Source: Micromonospora sp. NBC_01740 (GTDB lineage: Bacteria > Actinomycetota > Actinomycetes > Mycobacteriales > Micromonosporaceae). From it: a stretch of 64,000 nucleotides of DNA. Under the pieces are notes generated by a model. The model was not told the origin of the DNA. It did no database searches and saw nothing but the letters and a program-made list of their open reading frames with translations. The translations under genes were made by a program, and so were the position numbers. The DNA lies in NCBI RefSeq assembly GCF_035920365.1, contig NZ_CP109150.1, positions 4,898,001 through 4,962,000 of the forward strand, written 5' to 3'. This document shows positions 62,689 to 64,000 of this stretch, piece by piece (the stretch's first letter is position 1; each line of letters begins with the position of its first letter).

Positions 62689-63645
62689 TCAGCCGCCGGG
62701 GCCGTCGGGCTCCGGGGCGTCGCCGGTGCGGGTGGGGTCGAGGAAGACGTACCGGATCTGTGGGTAACGGGCGGTGAGCCGCCGCTCGGCCTGGTCGGCG
62801 GCGTCCTCGATGGTGGCGCCGCTCGCGTCGTCGTCGAAGTCCACCTTCGCGGCGACCAGGACGTCGCTCGGGCCGAGCTGCATCGTCAGCAGCGTGTCGA
62901 TGCGCCGCACGGCGGGCAGGCCGGCCAGTTCCTCGGTGATCTCGCCGCGCAGTCGTTCCGGTACGGAGCGGCCGACCAGCAGCGAGATGTTGCTGTGCGC
63001 CAGGACGGCGGCCACCACGAGCAGCAGCACGCCGATCAGGATGGAGGCGGCGCCGTCCCAGAACTCGTCGCCGGTGAGCTGGGACAGGGCCACCCCGGCG
63101 GCGGCCAGCACCAGCCCGATCAGAGCGGCGCTGTCCTCCAGGAACACCGCCTTCAGGGGGGTGTCGGAGGTCAGGTGCAGGAACCGGCGCGGCGAGGTGC
63201 GCCAGCGCCGGGACTCGGCGCGGACCTGGTGCACGGCGCGGGCCAGCGAGACCGACTCGATGGCGAACGACACCGCCAGCACTATGTAGGTGACCAGGTA
63301 CTCGCCGCTGTGCTTGTGCACCAGGATGGTGGTGACGCCGTGGGTGATCGCGAATCCGGCGCCGGCGACGAACGTGAACAGCGCCGCGAGGAACGCCCAG
63401 ACGTAGCTCTCCTTGCCGTACCCGAAAGGGTGCCGGGCGTCGGCGGGCCGCGCCCCGCGGCGCAACGCGAGGTACAGCAGCACCTCGGTGGTGGTGTCGG
63501 CGACGGAGTGCACGGCCTCGGAGAGCATCGCCGCCGACCCGGAGATCACCCCGGCGATGAGCTTGGCCACCGCGATGGCGAGGTTGGCGGCCCCCGCCAC
63601 CACGACGGTGGCGACGCTCTCGGTCCTGACCTCCGGCTGGGCCAC
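62689..63645 (-). CDS. Cation diffusion facilitator family transporter
   Basis: The product has 318 residues. Six membrane helices are followed by a cytoplasmic domain. Helix 2 carries MLSEAVHSVADTTTE and later HPFGYGKES; the second metal-site helix reads FLEDSAALIGLVLAAAG. The C-terminal domain (about 225-310) has MQLGPSDVLVAAKVDFDDDASG. CDF proteins export Zn2+, Co2+, Fe2+ or Mn2+ in exchange for protons. Two GTG codons (63648 and 63645) compete; the second is 6 bases from the TACAGT box and fits a leaderless start. Confidence 0.88.
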   Translation of the reverse strand: MAQPEVRTESVATVVVAGAANLAIAVAKLIAGVISGSAAMLSEAVHSVADTTTEVLLYLALRRGARPADARHPFGYGKESYVWAFLAALFTFVAGAGFAITHGVTTILVHKHSGEYLVTYIVLAVSFAIESVSLARAVHQVRAESRRWRTSPRRFLHLTSDTPLKAVFLEDSAALIGLVLAAAGVALSQLTGDEFWDGAASILIGVLLLVVAAVLAHSNISLLVGRSVPERLRGEITEELAGLPAVRRIDTLLTMQLGPSDVLVAAKVDFDDDASGATIEDAADQAERRLTARYPQIRYVFLDPTRTGDAPEPDGPGG

Positions 63646-63651
63646 CACGTC

Positions 63652-63657
63652 ACTGTA
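63652..63657 (-). promoter_or_regulatory. -10 element TACAGT of the CDF gene
   Basis: On the minus strand TACAGT ends 6 bases before the GTG at 63645. Confidence 0.4.
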
Positions 63658-63758
63658 GGGTCGTCGGTGGCCGGCCGCCCGGCGACCGGTGAACCGGCCG
63701 GGCGCGACGCGGGGCACGTCCTGCCCGCGTGGGTGCACGGGCGCGGCGGGTGGGCTGC

Positions 63759-63764
63759 TAGCGT
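63759..63764 (+). promoter_or_regulatory. -10 element TAGCGT of the pafB-like gene
   Basis: TAGCGT ends 7 bases before the GTG at 63772; there is no ribosome site. Confidence 0.45.
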
Positions 63765-63771
63765 CTACCGC

Positions 63772-64000
63772 GTGTCGCGGACCCGCACCGAACGCCTGGT
63801 CAACCTGGTTATCTGCCTGCTGTCCACGCGGCGGTTCCTGACCGCCGCGCAGATCGCCGCGACCGTGCCCGGCTACGAGCACGATCCGGATGACGCGCGT
63901 GACCACGAGGCCTTCCAGCGCAAGTTCGAGCGGGACAAGGCCGAGCTGCGCGAGCTGGGCGTGCCGCTGGAGACCGGGACGGCGAGCGTCTTCGACGCGG
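63772..64000 (+). CDS. pafB: WYL-domain regulator, PafB-like (3' truncated by window)
   Basis: Only the first 76 residues are present: SRTRTERLVNLVICLLSTRR, then FLTAAQIAATVPGY, and later FERDKAELRELGVPLE. This is the winged-helix N-terminus of PafB/PafC-type WYL regulators, which activate the mycobacterial DNA-damage response and usually lie close to pafA. The GTG at 63772 lacks a ribosome site but has TAGCGT 7 bases upstream. The WYL domain lies beyond the window, so the assignment to PafB rests on the N-terminus and position. Confidence 0.85.
   Translation, partial: MSRTRTERLVNLVICLLSTRRFLTAAQIAATVPGYEHDPDDARDHEAFQRKFERDKAELRELGVPLETGTASVFDA

Overview
This is a high-GC actinobacterial chromosome segment, most likely from Micromonospora or a close relative. 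The evidence is GC-biased third codon positions, many GTG starts, leaderless TANNNT promoters, secreted enzymes with VCBS/FG-GAP tails, and a complete Pup-proteasome cluster with an endonuclease VII-like remnant between pup and prcB. I saw no rRNA, tRNA, CRISPR array or transposase.

Region 1 (1-3770) holds the end of a flavin amine oxidase gene, a FAD-dependent oxidoreductase, an AraC-type regulator and two small secreted cysteine-containing proteins. Region 2 (3842-23928) is the most interesting part. On the minus strand lie secreted cell-wall-active enzymes: a lytic-transglycosylase-like protein, an amidase, a Tat-exported Ag85/esterase-D-like hydrolase and an M23 peptidase. On the plus strand lie a DUF2961/GH172-like protein and a five-bladed beta-propeller glycosidase, then a ribose-type ABC importer, an FGGY kinase and a FucI/AraA-like isomerase. 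A LacI-family gene closes the block. The same 12-bp palindrome family (consensus G-N-AATCGATTTC) lies just downstream of the promoters of all three structural transcription units and upstream of the lacI gene, so the block looks like one regulon. I infer that it opens a cell wall or glycan outside the cell, imports the released pentose and feeds it to the pentose phosphate pathway. D-arabinan of mycolic-acid bacteria is my leading candidate substrate; fructan or another glycan is possible.

Region 3 (24248-31305) is a second, separate LacI-controlled locus: two DUF4127 proteins flanking an unrecognised secreted protein in one operon, with a divergent lacI gene and a perfect 14-bp palindrome between them. 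Region 4 (31325-48012) is mixed: a DUF1906 glycosidase-like protein, a zinc-ribbon/SDR fusion, a TetR-controlled pair of SMR efflux proteins, a glyoxalase-like protein, a Ca2+/H+ antiporter, a secreted DNase I-like nuclease, a zinc-peptidase lipoprotein, a LecA-like lectin-fold protein, a HAD hydrolase, a MacB-type ABC system and a NarL-type two-component system.

Region 5 (48225-64000) is the conserved proteasome neighbourhood: a RecB/Cas4-like nuclease, an M50 protease, trmI, a ferredoxin, the proteasomal ATPase, dop, pup (ending in GGE), a decayed endonuclease VII gene, prcB, prcA, pafA, a small membrane protein, an AhpD-like protein, DUF3866, a cation diffusion facilitator and the start of pafB. 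Many genes here and elsewhere appear to be translated from leaderless mRNAs.
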